From Chryseobacterium vaccae (GTDB lineage Bacteria > Bacteroidota > Bacteroidia > Flavobacteriales > Weeksellaceae): 64,000 bases of DNA. Positions 35,280 to 43,314 of this stretch are shown here, one piece after another. The notes under the pieces are model-generated. The model ran no database searches and was not told where the DNA came from. It saw only the letters and a list, made by a program, of their open reading frames with translations. The translations under genes and the position numbers were made by a program. Within the stretch, counting starts at the first letter, position 1. Each line of letters opens with the position of its first letter. Location of the stretch: the NCBI RefSeq assembly GCF_009602705.1, contig NZ_VSWH01000001.1, forward strand, positions 4,327,001 to 4,391,000. The letters run 5' to 3'.

Positions 35280-36178
35280 AGGTAATCAGCAATTTTTTTA
35301 AATAATGGGTAATTACAATGATATGCTACATTGGCGAATTGTCCCACAGGATTTACTTCCAGAAAATAATATCGATCTTTACTCTTAATAAAATCAATAG
35401 AGCCACAGTTTAGATCTAAAGTCTGCATAAGTTCATGAATTTTATCTTCAAGATGTCGGGGTAATTTATAAGGAATATTTCGGTTAGGCTTCTTATGATT
35501 ATATTTTCTGAAATCAGTTTTAGTCTGCTCATCATTTTGTGAGAAAATGGCCATCGAAAAACATTCTCCATTTAAATAAAATGTTCTGATCTCAAAATCT
35601 TTATCTATTTTTTCCTGGAAAAAAGAGATAAAGAAATCATGTTCTTCTATTTCTTCAATCACGGTTGTATACATGATACCATCCATCCCTTTATAGAGGT
35701 TATCTAATATTACACCCCCGGTAATGGCCTTAGTGACAGTTGTATTTAAGAGAACGTTATCCATGTTTTCTGCTAGAAAATAGGGAGGAACATCAAAACC
35801 TGTTTTTTGGGCATATTCTAATACCAACAGTTTATTTACATGACTGTTTCTTTGTTTGTTGATATGTTTTTTTGATTCTAAAGTCTGCATTATATAATTT
35901 TCCAACCAATACTGAGTTTCATTCATATGAAGATTAATAGGCTCAGTCTTATATTGTAAACGTTTAAATTTAAGTCCTCCTCTTCTGTACCAGACAGCTT
36001 TTATATCATCTATAAAAAAACTGTTATTCTGACTTATCAAAAGAATCTTTTTTTTATCAACTTTAATTTCAAAAACTTCATCTTCTTGAATAAAAATAAA
36101 CTTCTTATTCATGGAAATGAGGTAACGAATCACTTCTATGGTGGTTCTGTCACTATTATCAGAAATTATCAGGATCAT
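35276..36178 (-). CDS. gwsG: grasp-with-spasm system ATP-grasp peptide maturase
   Basis: A 300-residue ATP-grasp ligase related to the microviridin/graspetide enzymes MvdC/MvdD, which use ATP to join Asp/Glu side chains to Ser/Thr (ester) or Lys (amide) in a precursor peptide. The start MILIISDNSDRTTIEVIRYL, the VWYRRGG motif (residues 62-68), DFEIRTFYLNGECFSMAIFS and the Mg/ATP-binding YYFLEVNPVGQF near the C-terminus identify the family. It follows the DUF6624-like gene by 3 bases and is coupled to the small gene downstream. Confidence 0.92.
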   Translation of the reverse strand: MILIISDNSDRTTIEVIRYLISMNKKFIFIQEDEVFEIKVDKKKILLISQNNSFFIDDIKAVWYRRGGLKFKRLQYKTEPINLHMNETQYWLENYIMQTLESKKHINKQRNSHVNKLLVLEYAQKTGFDVPPYFLAENMDNVLLNTTVTKAITGGVILDNLYKGMDGIMYTTVIEEIEEHDFFISFFQEKIDKDFEIRTFYLNGECFSMAIFSQNDEQTKTDFRKYNHKKPNRNIPYKLPRHLEDKIHELMQTLDLNCGSIDFIKSKDRYYFLEVNPVGQFANVAYHCNYPLFKKIADYL

Positions 36179-36181
36179 TTG

Positions 36182-37066
36182 CTATTTATTTTTTTCAAGA
36201 AAATCTTTTATTATTTTGCCACGGTAAGTAAGTGTCGGAAGGCCTATTTTTTTCCGGTCCCGCTTCACCTGTACCGAATCTTTTATTCCTTTATACCCCA
36301 TATATACAGCATATGTATCTGGAATACCATGATGCATATTATATCTGTCTACCATAGCAGCATAATCCCGGGGAGGGCACTCACCAGACTTCACATATTC
36401 CAGTATTTTGGTTTTAAAATAGGGGTGGTATTCTTCAACGTCTGCCATGTGAAGGAGTATTGTACCCATAGGTATGAAGACTTCTTTGTAATACAAACCA
36501 ATTTTCTGTTGGGAAGGAAAGCCGTAATTTTCAAAGGTCCATTTCAATAATTCAGCATTTTTTTTATCATTTTCAATACGGTCTGAATTATTTAGGCGCA
36601 CTTGATCACGTTCATATGCTACAACAAAAGAGTCAATAAGCTGTCTATTCAGGTTTTTTTCCCATTTTGCAACTTTCTGTTCCATATTAAGGCTGTCTAT
36701 CCCATACTTCTTATACAGCTGAATCAGTTCAGGGTCTTGTTGTCTATATTTCCAATAGGGAGCAATCAAAGGTATGAGTCGGTAAAGACTTTTCTTTCCT
36801 CCAAATTTTTTATGATACTTATCGGAAATTTTGATATAGGTTTCATATTCTTCTATGCGCTCCTGATTGAGAGGACGGTATTTTCTGAACAGTTTACGAT
36901 ATAAGTCAGCAGCTTTTTCAGGCTGTTTAGCCGCCCTGTTAATACTGTCAATTTCGTTTACTTTGTGGTAATAAGCAATATAATCCTTGCTTTTACAGCA
37001 GTAAAATAATAAGCAGATCATTAAAGAATTTAAAGATAGAAATCTGATATTTTGATGTTGCTTCAT
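36182..37066 (-). CDS. DUF6624-like lipoprotein in the RiPP operon
   Basis: 294 residues. A signal peptide with a Cys pair (LMICLLFYCCKSKD) suggests a lipoprotein. The C-terminal half (LLHMADVEEYHPYFKTKILEY, then ARDY-type PPRDYAAMVDRYNMHHGIPDTYAVY) follows the pattern of DUF6624: a conserved HxADV, a 'DR' motif and 'G..Q.YG'-like end. The family has no known role. Related proteins occur beside grasp-with-spasm genes, which suggests a part in peptide export, processing or self-protection at the envelope. It lies 75 bases after the precursor gene and 3 bases before gwsG. Confidence 0.6.
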   Translation of the reverse strand: MKQHQNIRFLSLNSLMICLLFYCCKSKDYIAYYHKVNEIDSINRAAKQPEKAADLYRKLFRKYRPLNQERIEEYETYIKISDKYHKKFGGKKSLYRLIPLIAPYWKYRQQDPELIQLYKKYGIDSLNMEQKVAKWEKNLNRQLIDSFVVAYERDQVRLNNSDRIENDKKNAELLKWTFENYGFPSQQKIGLYYKEVFIPMGTILLHMADVEEYHPYFKTKILEYVKSGECPPRDYAAMVDRYNMHHGIPDTYAVYMGYKGIKDSVQVKRDRKKIGLPTLTYRGKIIKDFLEKNK

Positions 37067-37141
37067 ATTCAGGATTTTTTACTGATGTTATGAATAAACA
37101 GGCTGCCAGAAGATATTCTGGCAACCTTACTTGTAATCGTG

Positions 37142-37348
37142 TTACTCAGGATTTGGTCCGTCAATATATAAAGTCATTGTTTTAACACCATCCTTATAAT
37201 AGGCTGTATCGGAACAGTTTGAGCCACATTCTGTTTGTGATGAGGTACGGTCATTTGTTGCTACTCCTCCTTTAATCGCCTGTAAATTTCTAAGTTTCTT
37301 GTTTTCTAATGAAGAGAAGCTGCTCTTCATTCCTTGTAGTTTTTTCAT
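37142..37348 (-). CDS. gwsA: grasp-with-spasm precursor peptide (modified peptide A)
   Basis: A 68-residue RiPP precursor. The leader (MKKLQGMKSSFSSLENKKL, then RNLQAIKGG) is a double-glycine type, so cleavage is expected after Gly27-Gly28. The 40-residue core is rich in Thr, Ser, Asp, Glu, Lys and Gly, with two cysteines (ECGSNC, residues 40-45), and ends YIDGPNPE. Asp/Glu facing Thr/Ser/Lys suits omega-ester or amide cross-links by the ATP-grasp enzyme. No peptidase-containing ABC exporter, usual for double-glycine leaders, is in the operon. First gene of gwsA-DUF6624-gwsG-orf60-gwsS. Confidence 0.85.
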   Translation of the reverse strand: MKKLQGMKSSFSSLENKKLRNLQAIKGGVATNDRTSSQTECGSNCSDTAYYKDGVKTMTLYIDGPNPE

Positions 37349-37739
37349 AATGTTGATAATTTTTTAATTAAAATTTGTGTTGCCATATAATCCCTGGCAT
37401 GGGTGCTTATTCTTCTATTGTATCCGGCACTGTACACATGCAGGTAAAATAAAATGAACAATTGCTTCAACGTTGATAGTTTCAAAACTAAAAATAAGTA
37501 TCTCACTATTTTGTGATTTTTAATGTATTTTGTTTGTAATTTTTACTTGCACAAACCCTTAATTATAGAGCCGTGAGAGGTTTATCCTAATTTGAAAATC
37601 GGAGAAAGGGATAAGATAACTGGAAATATTTTAAAGTAAAATATTAAGAAAATTATAGAATGTGCGGAATGTGTTTTTTAATGTACAATACTGCAATAAA
37701 ATCTTAGAAATAAAAACATATGCAAAATGTGTATGCATA
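37349..37739. other. 391-base intergenic region upstream of gwsA
   Basis: It contains a minus-strand -7 match, TAGTTTTG (37490-37483), 134 bases before the gwsA start, giving a long leader of about 130 bases. A 7-bp AT-rich inverted repeat, ATATGCA/TGCATAT (37718-37740), directly follows the regulator stop and may be its terminator. No other gene is seen. A 17-codon plus-strand frame at 37400 has nothing to support it. Confidence 0.45.
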
Positions 37740-39458
37740 TTAAGTTAATCTTGTATTATTTTGCGGAAATGCCCCTTGAAAGAAAGAATCCAGCGCTGTA
37801 TTTTCATCCAGTCCGAACTTCTTTTTAAGACGGTATTTGGTCATTCTTACACTTTTGGGTTCTACGTTCAGCAGATGGGCGATTTGTTTGGTTTCCATGC
37901 CTAGATAGATGTAGGCGCAGTATTTCAGATCTAATGCCGTAAGTTTTTGCAGGGCTTTTTCATTGATGTTTTTAAAGAAATCGGGATGCAGTTCCTGAAT
38001 TCTGAAAGTCGTCTTTTCAAAATCATTGTCTACGCGGTTTTCTTCTTTTACAACCTGCTGAATATTAATATTACGATCAGACAGTTGGGTTTGAAGCTGC
38101 TGAAGAACCTCATTCTTGTGCTGGATATGCAGCTGGCCGGCCAGAACTTCACTTTGAAGTTTCTGTTGTTGAAAGGTAAGCAGTTCCTGTTCTGCCTTTA
38201 ACCTGGCCTTTTCTTCTTCCTGTAGTTTTACCTGTATTTCGGCTTCATGTTTCTCCGTATTGAGTTTTTTCTCTCTTTCTATGGAGTAGCGCAGTTTGTA
38301 ATGATAGGAACGGAACATAAAGAATGCCCCTATCAATCCTATGATTCCCAATCCTATATATAAGAACTTTTCTTTTTTCAGACTGTTGGCTTTTTCGTTC
38401 AGGGCTTTCAGTTCAGATTCTTTTTTCCGGGACTGGTATTGTGCTTCCAGTCTTTTAGCAGTTTCAACCTGGTTTTCATTATACAGAAGACTGTTGTACT
38501 CTGTTAATTTCGACTGATATTCGTAAGCTTTCTGATAGTTCTGCTGTTTCACATACAGTTTGGCCAGATCGGTTACTATGTTGATCATGACGTGGTAGTA
38601 TATGGGTTTTTGCGTCAAGAGTAATTGTTCAGCCTGGAGAAGATACTGTTCAGCCAGTTCATCGTTCTGATCCTTCATAGCAAGGGCGCTCAATACACCA
38701 AATGCTCCCGCCCGGATGTTCTGGTTATAGGTGGTATGCTGGGTAAGATTGAATATTTCTTTGGTATTATTTTGAATTTCCAGCCGGATTTCCAGGGTAA
38801 TGGTTGGATAGCTTAATTCATAATTGGTAAGATTCAGCAAAGCCAGCGAGTGGGTGTAGTCTGAAACATGCCCAGGAAACTGATGATAAAGGGAAACTGC
38901 TTTTTTACACATTTCAATAACAGCTTTTAAATCTTTCAGATCTCCTGTTTTTTCATAGCGGAAAGAATAGCATACGGCCATGGCTGAATACGCAGAGCTC
39001 AATATATTTTTATTGCCCGATTTCTGAGCCAGATCTATTGCTTTTCGGGCATATCGGGTGGCGCTTTCTGCATCATTCCATTCAGCGTAAATTCCGTAAA
39101 GAAGATAATTCAGTTTGGCATTTAAAAGAATTTCGGAAGGATGCTTTTCTACTTCAGAAAGGGTTTTCTGGATCAGTTTTATTGTATTTTCAGAATCTCC
39201 TAAAGTATTATGATAATAGATATTGAGGTAAGCTGCATAGAGAGCGGAGACCGGGTCTTTACTTTTCTGTGCAATAGCATTTGCAGCATCAATGATCTTC
39301 GGAACTTTGTGATATTCAGATTGATTGAGCTGTATAACTCCCTGCTGTGACAGAGCTTTTACTTCTTCTGCATCATCATGCTCAGTTTGAGCCAATTTTA
39401 ATTGCTGGTCGCTTTCATTACGGGAAAGAAAAAAGCAGACGGTTTTTTGAGATACCAT
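37740..39458 (-). CDS. TPR-containing HTH (LuxR-like) regulator, probably 5'-truncated
   Basis: 572 residues as read: tetratricopeptide-like helices over roughly residues 35-340, a membrane helix (FLYIGLGIIGLIGAFFMF), a coiled coil rich in Glu/Lys/Gln and a C-terminal helix-turn-helix (LTALDLKYCAYIYLGMETKQIAHLL, then NVEPKSVRMTKYRLKKKF, across residues 506-550). In Bacteroidota such proteins normally begin with a signal peptide that puts the TPRs in the periplasm. Here the first ~17 residues (MVSQKTVCFFLSRNESD) are the antisense of a DUF4870-like gene, and no signal is present. The native start is probably lost. It lies upstream of the RiPP operon; control of it is possible but unproven. Confidence 0.65.
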   Translation of the reverse strand: MVSQKTVCFFLSRNESDQQLKLAQTEHDDAEEVKALSQQGVIQLNQSEYHKVPKIIDAANAIAQKSKDPVSALYAAYLNIYYHNTLGDSENTIKLIQKTLSEVEKHPSEILLNAKLNYLLYGIYAEWNDAESATRYARKAIDLAQKSGNKNILSSAYSAMAVCYSFRYEKTGDLKDLKAVIEMCKKAVSLYHQFPGHVSDYTHSLALLNLTNYELSYPTITLEIRLEIQNNTKEIFNLTQHTTYNQNIRAGAFGVLSALAMKDQNDELAEQYLLQAEQLLLTQKPIYYHVMINIVTDLAKLYVKQQNYQKAYEYQSKLTEYNSLLYNENQVETAKRLEAQYQSRKKESELKALNEKANSLKKEKFLYIGLGIIGLIGAFFMFRSYHYKLRYSIEREKKLNTEKHEAEIQVKLQEEEKARLKAEQELLTFQQQKLQSEVLAGQLHIQHKNEVLQQLQTQLSDRNINIQQVVKEENRVDNDFEKTTFRIQELHPDFFKNINEKALQKLTALDLKYCAYIYLGMETKQIAHLLNVEPKSVRMTKYRLKKKFGLDENTALDSFFQGAFPQNNTRLT

Positions 39459-39662
39459 CTTAAACAGGGGCTGGGATTAGCTGTTTTTTGGCTTGTTCTG
39501 GGAATTATCCTTAGAATATTAATGGCGGTTACCCACATCGGTCTTTTGGGAATATTAGGCTTTATTCCATTAATATTAACTGTTATCGGGATTATTAATG
39601 CAGCCAATGAAGTTCAGAAACCTTTACCTCTTATCGGGAAAATGGTTGAAGATAAATTTTAA
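39402..39662 (+). pseudogene. DUF4870-like small membrane protein, 5' end missing
   Basis: The readable frame starts only at TTG 39402, directly after an in-frame TAA. It encodes LVAFITGKKKADGFLRYHLK, a second helix LGLAVFWLVLGIILRIL and a third region ending INAANEVQKPLPLIGKMVEDKF. This matches the DUF4870/'import component'-like family from the middle of helix 1 onwards; normal members begin some 20 residues earlier with a segment like SIVSYITIIGWLIA. The missing helix, the absent ATG and ribosome site, and the overlap with the 5' end of the opposite regulator gene indicate a deletion. It may be untranslated. Confidence 0.65.
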
Positions 39663-39680
39663 TTCATTGGATAGGCTGTT

Positions 39681-40136
39681 ATGGAAGAATTTAAACATCT
39701 GAAAAAAGAAGGATCAGGTTATGTTGTGAAACAGTATATATCATTACAGCATATTATTGTAGTGATGTGGATATTGATTTCCATTCTGGTGATGGTGTAC
39801 AGCAGTTATCTTAAAACAGGAATTGTATTGCTTCTGTTTTCTTTATTGCTCACAATCATTGCTTTCATCCCGCCCAGAATTCATTTCGATCCCGAATCAA
39901 AGCTTCTTACGGTGGTAAATACTGGATTGAAACGGAGACAGTTTACCTATAATCTGGATGAATTTGAAGGATTTGAACTACAGACCATCGGCATGGGAAT
40001 TATTCCTTTAGGATGTTTTCTGTATGTTAATTTTAAAAATGTATCAGGTTTCAAACGCCCGGTAATCTCACAGTCTTTCAGTAAGAAGACCATGCAGGAA
40101 GTGGTGAATGAGTTGGAAGACCTCATAAAAACATAA
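39681..40136 (+). CDS. two-helix membrane protein with PH-like tail (paralogue A)
   Basis: 151 residues. After MEEFKHLKKEGSGYVVKQY come two adjacent membrane helices (about residues 25-42 and 46-64), then a cytoplasmic strand-rich part (IHFDPESKLLTVVN, FEGFELQTIGMGIIPLGCF) and an amphipathic C-terminal helix (KKTMQEVVNELEDLI), the plan of bacterial PH-like membrane proteins. It is clearly related to the protein at 42850-43314, which has the same order of blocks. No function is known. It begins 18 bases after the truncated DUF4870-like gene. Confidence 0.65.
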   Translation: MEEFKHLKKEGSGYVVKQYISLQHIIVVMWILISILVMVYSSYLKTGIVLLLFSLLLTIIAFIPPRIHFDPESKLLTVVNTGLKRRQFTYNLDEFEGFELQTIGMGIIPLGCFLYVNFKNVSGFKRPVISQSFSKKTMQEVVNELEDLIKT

Positions 40137-40163
40137 GATAGCACACCCTATTATAATTGAACT

Positions 40164-41117
40164 ATGAAAAAAACAGCAATCATTGCAGGAGTTTTTATAT
40201 TTAGCCTTTCTGCTGTATCCTGTGATAAATTAGGTAAAATAAAAGATAAGCTTTCACAGGACAAGACGAAACAGATGAATCCTTTCAGTGTAAATTCCGG
40301 GGATGAAAACAGGGATATTATTGCTTTTAATAATAAAGCCGTGAAGATGGATGACGTTCATGCTGAATTTATCAAAAATTTTCAAGATGCCCTTAAACAA
40401 ATGGATGATTATGTGAAAAATGCGCTTGCCAATCCGCAGTATTCCGGGATGACTCCCCTGTTTACACCCACCATCATGATGGGAGCCGAAAATGAAATGA
40501 AAGTTCCGGACGTATTAGGAAAGGATTATCAGGTCCTTGTAGATAAAATGATCAGTACATTTTCCGAATTAAAACTGCGGAAAAAGGAACTGGAATCTTA
40601 TAAAGATGCCGAAGACTGGAAAGATGATCAAGGAAAGAAAATTTCCGAGCTGCGTGAAAAAGCAGATCAGCTGATCAAAGAAAACCGTAATGCTGCGAAT
40701 GAATTATTTACCAAACTTGCTCCAAGAGCAGACAAAGCAGAAATAGAAGTTCTTAAAAATCATCCCCTTAAAGATCAGATCCTCCAATCTAAAGAAATAA
40801 TGGAGCTGAGCCAGAAGATTGTTGATGATTCTTATAATTTTACAGATGCCAATGCTTATAAAAAACTGTTTGCCCAGCAGTATCAGCAAATGGAAAAATT
40901 GTATACCCGGAATACAGAAGAGAAAATTCCTTATTCTGAAAAACAGAAAGAAAGAAGTTATCTTGCTTTTAATAACTCGGTGAATGATTTTCTTGGTAAA
41001 ATGCGGATTGCACAGCGCAGCCTGAATGAGAACAGCGAAAGTCTCAACAGTGATCTTGATGAGCTGGAAAGAGAGGCTGGATACGTTCTTGACCGTTATA
41101 ACACTTTCGTAGGCTAA
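40164..41117 (+). CDS. DUF3829 family lipoprotein
   Basis: 317 residues with a lipoprotein signal (IFSLSAVSCDKLG, Cys20). The body is almost entirely helical and charged, with the pattern of DUF3829: YNxFI-like ends (final VLDRYNTFVG), repeated Glu/Lys/Gln-rich helices (KLRKKELESYKDAEDWKDD) and a central FTPTIMMGAENEMKVP segment. Members are surface or periplasmic lipoproteins of unknown role. It follows paralogue A by 27 bases and may be co-transcribed. Confidence 0.75.
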   Translation: MKKTAIIAGVFIFSLSAVSCDKLGKIKDKLSQDKTKQMNPFSVNSGDENRDIIAFNNKAVKMDDVHAEFIKNFQDALKQMDDYVKNALANPQYSGMTPLFTPTIMMGAENEMKVPDVLGKDYQVLVDKMISTFSELKLRKKELESYKDAEDWKDDQGKKISELREKADQLIKENRNAANELFTKLAPRADKAEIEVLKNHPLKDQILQSKEIMELSQKIVDDSYNFTDANAYKKLFAQQYQQMEKLYTRNTEEKIPYSEKQKERSYLAFNNSVNDFLGKMRIAQRSLNENSESLNSDLDELEREAGYVLDRYNTFVG

Positions 41118-41140
41118 TTCCCTAAATTGTAAAACTTAAT

Positions 41141-41320
41141 ATGATGAAAAAAACATTAGGTATTATTTTAATTATTATTGGATTTTGCCTCACGGTAATC
41201 GTGAAAATAGGCCCTTCCAGAGAAACTTCCTGGTTGTTCGGATATGGGGAGCTGCCACCGATACTTCTGGCTGCTGTCATGATCATTCCGGGTTGGATTA
41301 TATACAATAAGAACAGGTAA
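41141..41320 (+). CDS. 59-residue two-helix membrane protein
   Basis: An ATG at 41141 (after a short gap from the DUF3829 stop) opens 59 codons to a TAA at 41318-41320. The product starts MMKKTLGIILIIIGFCLTVI, has a short polar loop (GPSRETSWLFGYGEL) and a second helix (PPILLAAVMIIPGWIIY) ending NKNR. Positive residues at both ends put the loop outside. The regular two-helix plan makes it credible as a gene. No family is recognised. Confidence 0.6.
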   Translation: MMKKTLGIILIIIGFCLTVIVKIGPSRETSWLFGYGELPPILLAAVMIIPGWIIYNKNR

Positions 41321-41402
41321 ACAGAGTAAAATAAGGTAGCTGTAATCATGAAACTGGCTGGTCCTTTACCGGATTATTTAAGCTGATTTTGTAAGATAAA
41401 AG

Positions 41403-41410
41403 TATTTTTG
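41403..41410 (+). promoter_or_regulatory. putative -7 element of the DUF4303 gene
   Basis: TATTTTTG matches TAnnTTTG, 22 bases before the ATG at 41433. Confidence 0.45.
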
Positions 41411-41432
41411 CCTACCATTAAAAAAGAAAAAT

Positions 41433-41966
41433 ATGAATTTTGAAGACCTGAAACAACAAATAGAAGATGCTGCGAAAAAAGCATTTCTGGAAGTATATGA
41501 AAAACATGGTGCCGAAAAGATCTACAGTTTTGCTTTATATAGCGATGAAGGAGCCATGACGGTCTGCCCGGCAGTCAATACTTTACGGAATTTAAAGGAA
41601 GCAGATGAAGATGACTTTCTTTACTACAAATATGAACCCGCTGAATGGGCTTATGAAATGGAAGGAGCGGAGGATGAATTTGATGGAATCTGCACTCGTC
41701 TCCGTAATGTGTTGGATCAATATGAAGATGACGAATGGTTTGCTGAATTTCAGAATAAGCTTTATGAAACCTGCATTGAAGTATTGGAAAAGCTCAAAAA
41801 CGAAGATTTTTTCAAAAAGATTACAGGAGAGGATATTTTTCTGATCTTTACCGTTTCAGATTATGAATTTGAAAAAGAAGACCTCAAAAAAATAATTGCC
41901 AGGCTTAATGACAATTCCTATAAAGACGAATATCTGAGCTGGATGGATACCTGGGGAACTTATTAA
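41433..41966 (+). CDS. DUF4303 family protein
   Basis: 177 residues, soluble and very acidic. The DUF4303 pattern is visible: KIYSFALYSDEGAMTVCPAV (about residues 30-49), NTLRNL, then YYKYEPAEWAYEMEGAEDEFD and the C-terminal IFLIFTVSDYEFEKEDLKKI with SWMDTWG. The family is widespread and of unknown function. Its compact acidic nature, and its place among other small stand-alone genes, resembles immunity-type proteins, but no toxin gene is nearby. Confidence 0.75.
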   Translation: MNFEDLKQQIEDAAKKAFLEVYEKHGAEKIYSFALYSDEGAMTVCPAVNTLRNLKEADEDDFLYYKYEPAEWAYEMEGAEDEFDGICTRLRNVLDQYEDDEWFAEFQNKLYETCIEVLEKLKNEDFFKKITGEDIFLIFTVSDYEFEKEDLKKIIARLNDNSYKDEYLSWMDTWGTY

Positions 41967-42202
41967 AATAGTCTCAGTCCTGGACTGGAATTTCTGATTT
42001 AGACAGGTTTGAAGATTGGAGAGAGAAGTTATGAAAGTCATCAATAATAAGTCTCACTTTGTTTTATCTTTTTCAAGGTAATTTGATTTTACATAGGCCT
42101 TTAACCCTTTAACCAAAAGCAACTTTCAGCCTCCTTCTTTCATCTTCTATGCATTCATAAAATAAAAACTAATACCCATGAAAACATTTTAAAAATATAC
42201 CC

Positions 42203-42745
42203 ATGAAACTGAACAAAATAATTGTATCTGAGACCTCTTTTAACAGTCCTGAATCCTATGATGTTATTTCTTCCAATATTTCCGTAGTGAATCTTTTAGA
42301 AGAAGAGGGCATTGATATAGGAAACATTCATGAAGATGCTGTGACAAGCTATTATGTTGATTATTATCTTTCACAGTACAGAAACGGAAACTTCTCTCAG
42401 TTTGTCTGGAACACCGGATGGTCCCCGGAGCTGAATAAGGTCATTAAAAAAGGCCTGGAAAAGATGGGGGCTGAAAAACATCTGGAATTGTTCAACGAAC
42501 AATGCTCAAAAGTGGAAGACCTGGAAGAAGGTGAGCTTCAGAAGTTTCTGGAAAGTGACTATTTCGGACCCAATAAAACCAGAGATAAACTGAAAAACAG
42601 CTCGTTTTATAACCTGGAAGAAGATCTGATCATTTTAAATTCTCAATGGCTGAAAAATCATCCTGATCTGCAGGTACTTCCGATTGAAGAGATGTTTGTT
42701 GAACTGGAAAAATTTATAGGAAGAGCAATAGACAGAGAAAATTAA
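42203..42745 (+). CDS. DMP19-like (DUF4375) family protein
   Basis: 180 residues, acidic. The segment YYVDYYLSQYRNGNFSQFVWNTGW (residues 50-73) corresponds to the DUF4375 core (the 'NGGFSQF' motif), followed by GLEKMGAEKHLELF and a C-terminal LEEDLIILNSQWLKNHP. DMP19 of Neisseria is a DNA-mimic protein of this family, so a protein that binds a basic partner in place of DNA is possible; that is inference. Upstream (41967-42202) is AT-rich sequence with a small CAGTCC-T-GGACTG palindrome at 41975 and no gene. Confidence 0.7.
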   Translation: MKLNKIIVSETSFNSPESYDVISSNISVVNLLEEEGIDIGNIHEDAVTSYYVDYYLSQYRNGNFSQFVWNTGWSPELNKVIKKGLEKMGAEKHLELFNEQCSKVEDLEEGELQKFLESDYFGPNKTRDKLKNSSFYNLEEDLIILNSQWLKNHPDLQVLPIEEMFVELEKFIGRAIDREN

Positions 42746-42849
42746 CAGAAATAAAAAGCACAAATAACGGCAGTGTTGAAGTACATGAGTACCAATTAAA
42801 AAAACACATCAACATAGATAACTAATGTACTCAACATTGAATATTACTT

Positions 42850-43314
42850 ATGAACACATACAAGCACTACAAAAAAGACGGAAACCTTTATATTTTCAAA
42901 AATCAGCCTGTATTTATCACTATACTGACGGTTCTGATCTTTGCAGCTGCTGTGATGATATACAGGCTGAATATGCCGTTATTTGCTTTGTTTCTGGCCG
43001 CTGTAGGAATACTGATCATTGTTAATTTCTTTACCAAAAAATTTATTATTGATCCGGAAAGACAGACTATTACGGGACGGCACACCATCTTTGTTCCGGC
43101 AAAAACCTATTCCTTTAAAGATTTTACCAATTTCGAAGTATTTATTACCCGGTATATGGGCTTTATTACAACCAATGTCATCCTGTCTATCCATTTTGAA
43201 GCAGATGGTAAAGATCAAAGGCTGACCATCGGACAATCCGTTACTCAAAAAGGAATTCAGAAAATGGTGAATGAAACGGAAGATATTATGGGAATAAATA
43301 AAAGCAGCAGATGA
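42850..43314 (+). CDS. two-helix membrane protein with PH-like tail (paralogue B)
   Basis: 154 residues, built like the 39681 protein: YKHYKKDGNLYIFKN (compare FKHLKKEGSGYVVKQ), two helices (about residues 20-38 and 43-60), FIIDPERQTITGRH (compare IHFDPESKLLTVVN), KDFTNFEVFITRYMGFIT and the last helix GIQKMVNETEDIM (compare TMQEVVNELEDLI). A local duplication is the simplest explanation. Function unknown. Its stop overlaps the next start (ATGA), so the two are translated together. Confidence 0.65.
   Translation: MNTYKHYKKDGNLYIFKNQPVFITILTVLIFAAAVMIYRLNMPLFALFLAAVGILIIVNFFTKKFIIDPERQTITGRHTIFVPAKTYSFKDFTNFEVFITRYMGFITTNVILSIHFEADGKDQRLTIGQSVTQKGIQKMVNETEDIMGINKSSR

Noticed and set aside
36086..36550. 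Plus-strand 154-codon open frame inside the RiPP operon
   Set aside because: Antisense of gwsG and the DUF6624-like gene; low-complexity Phe/Tyr-rich composition typical of reverse AT-rich coding sequence.
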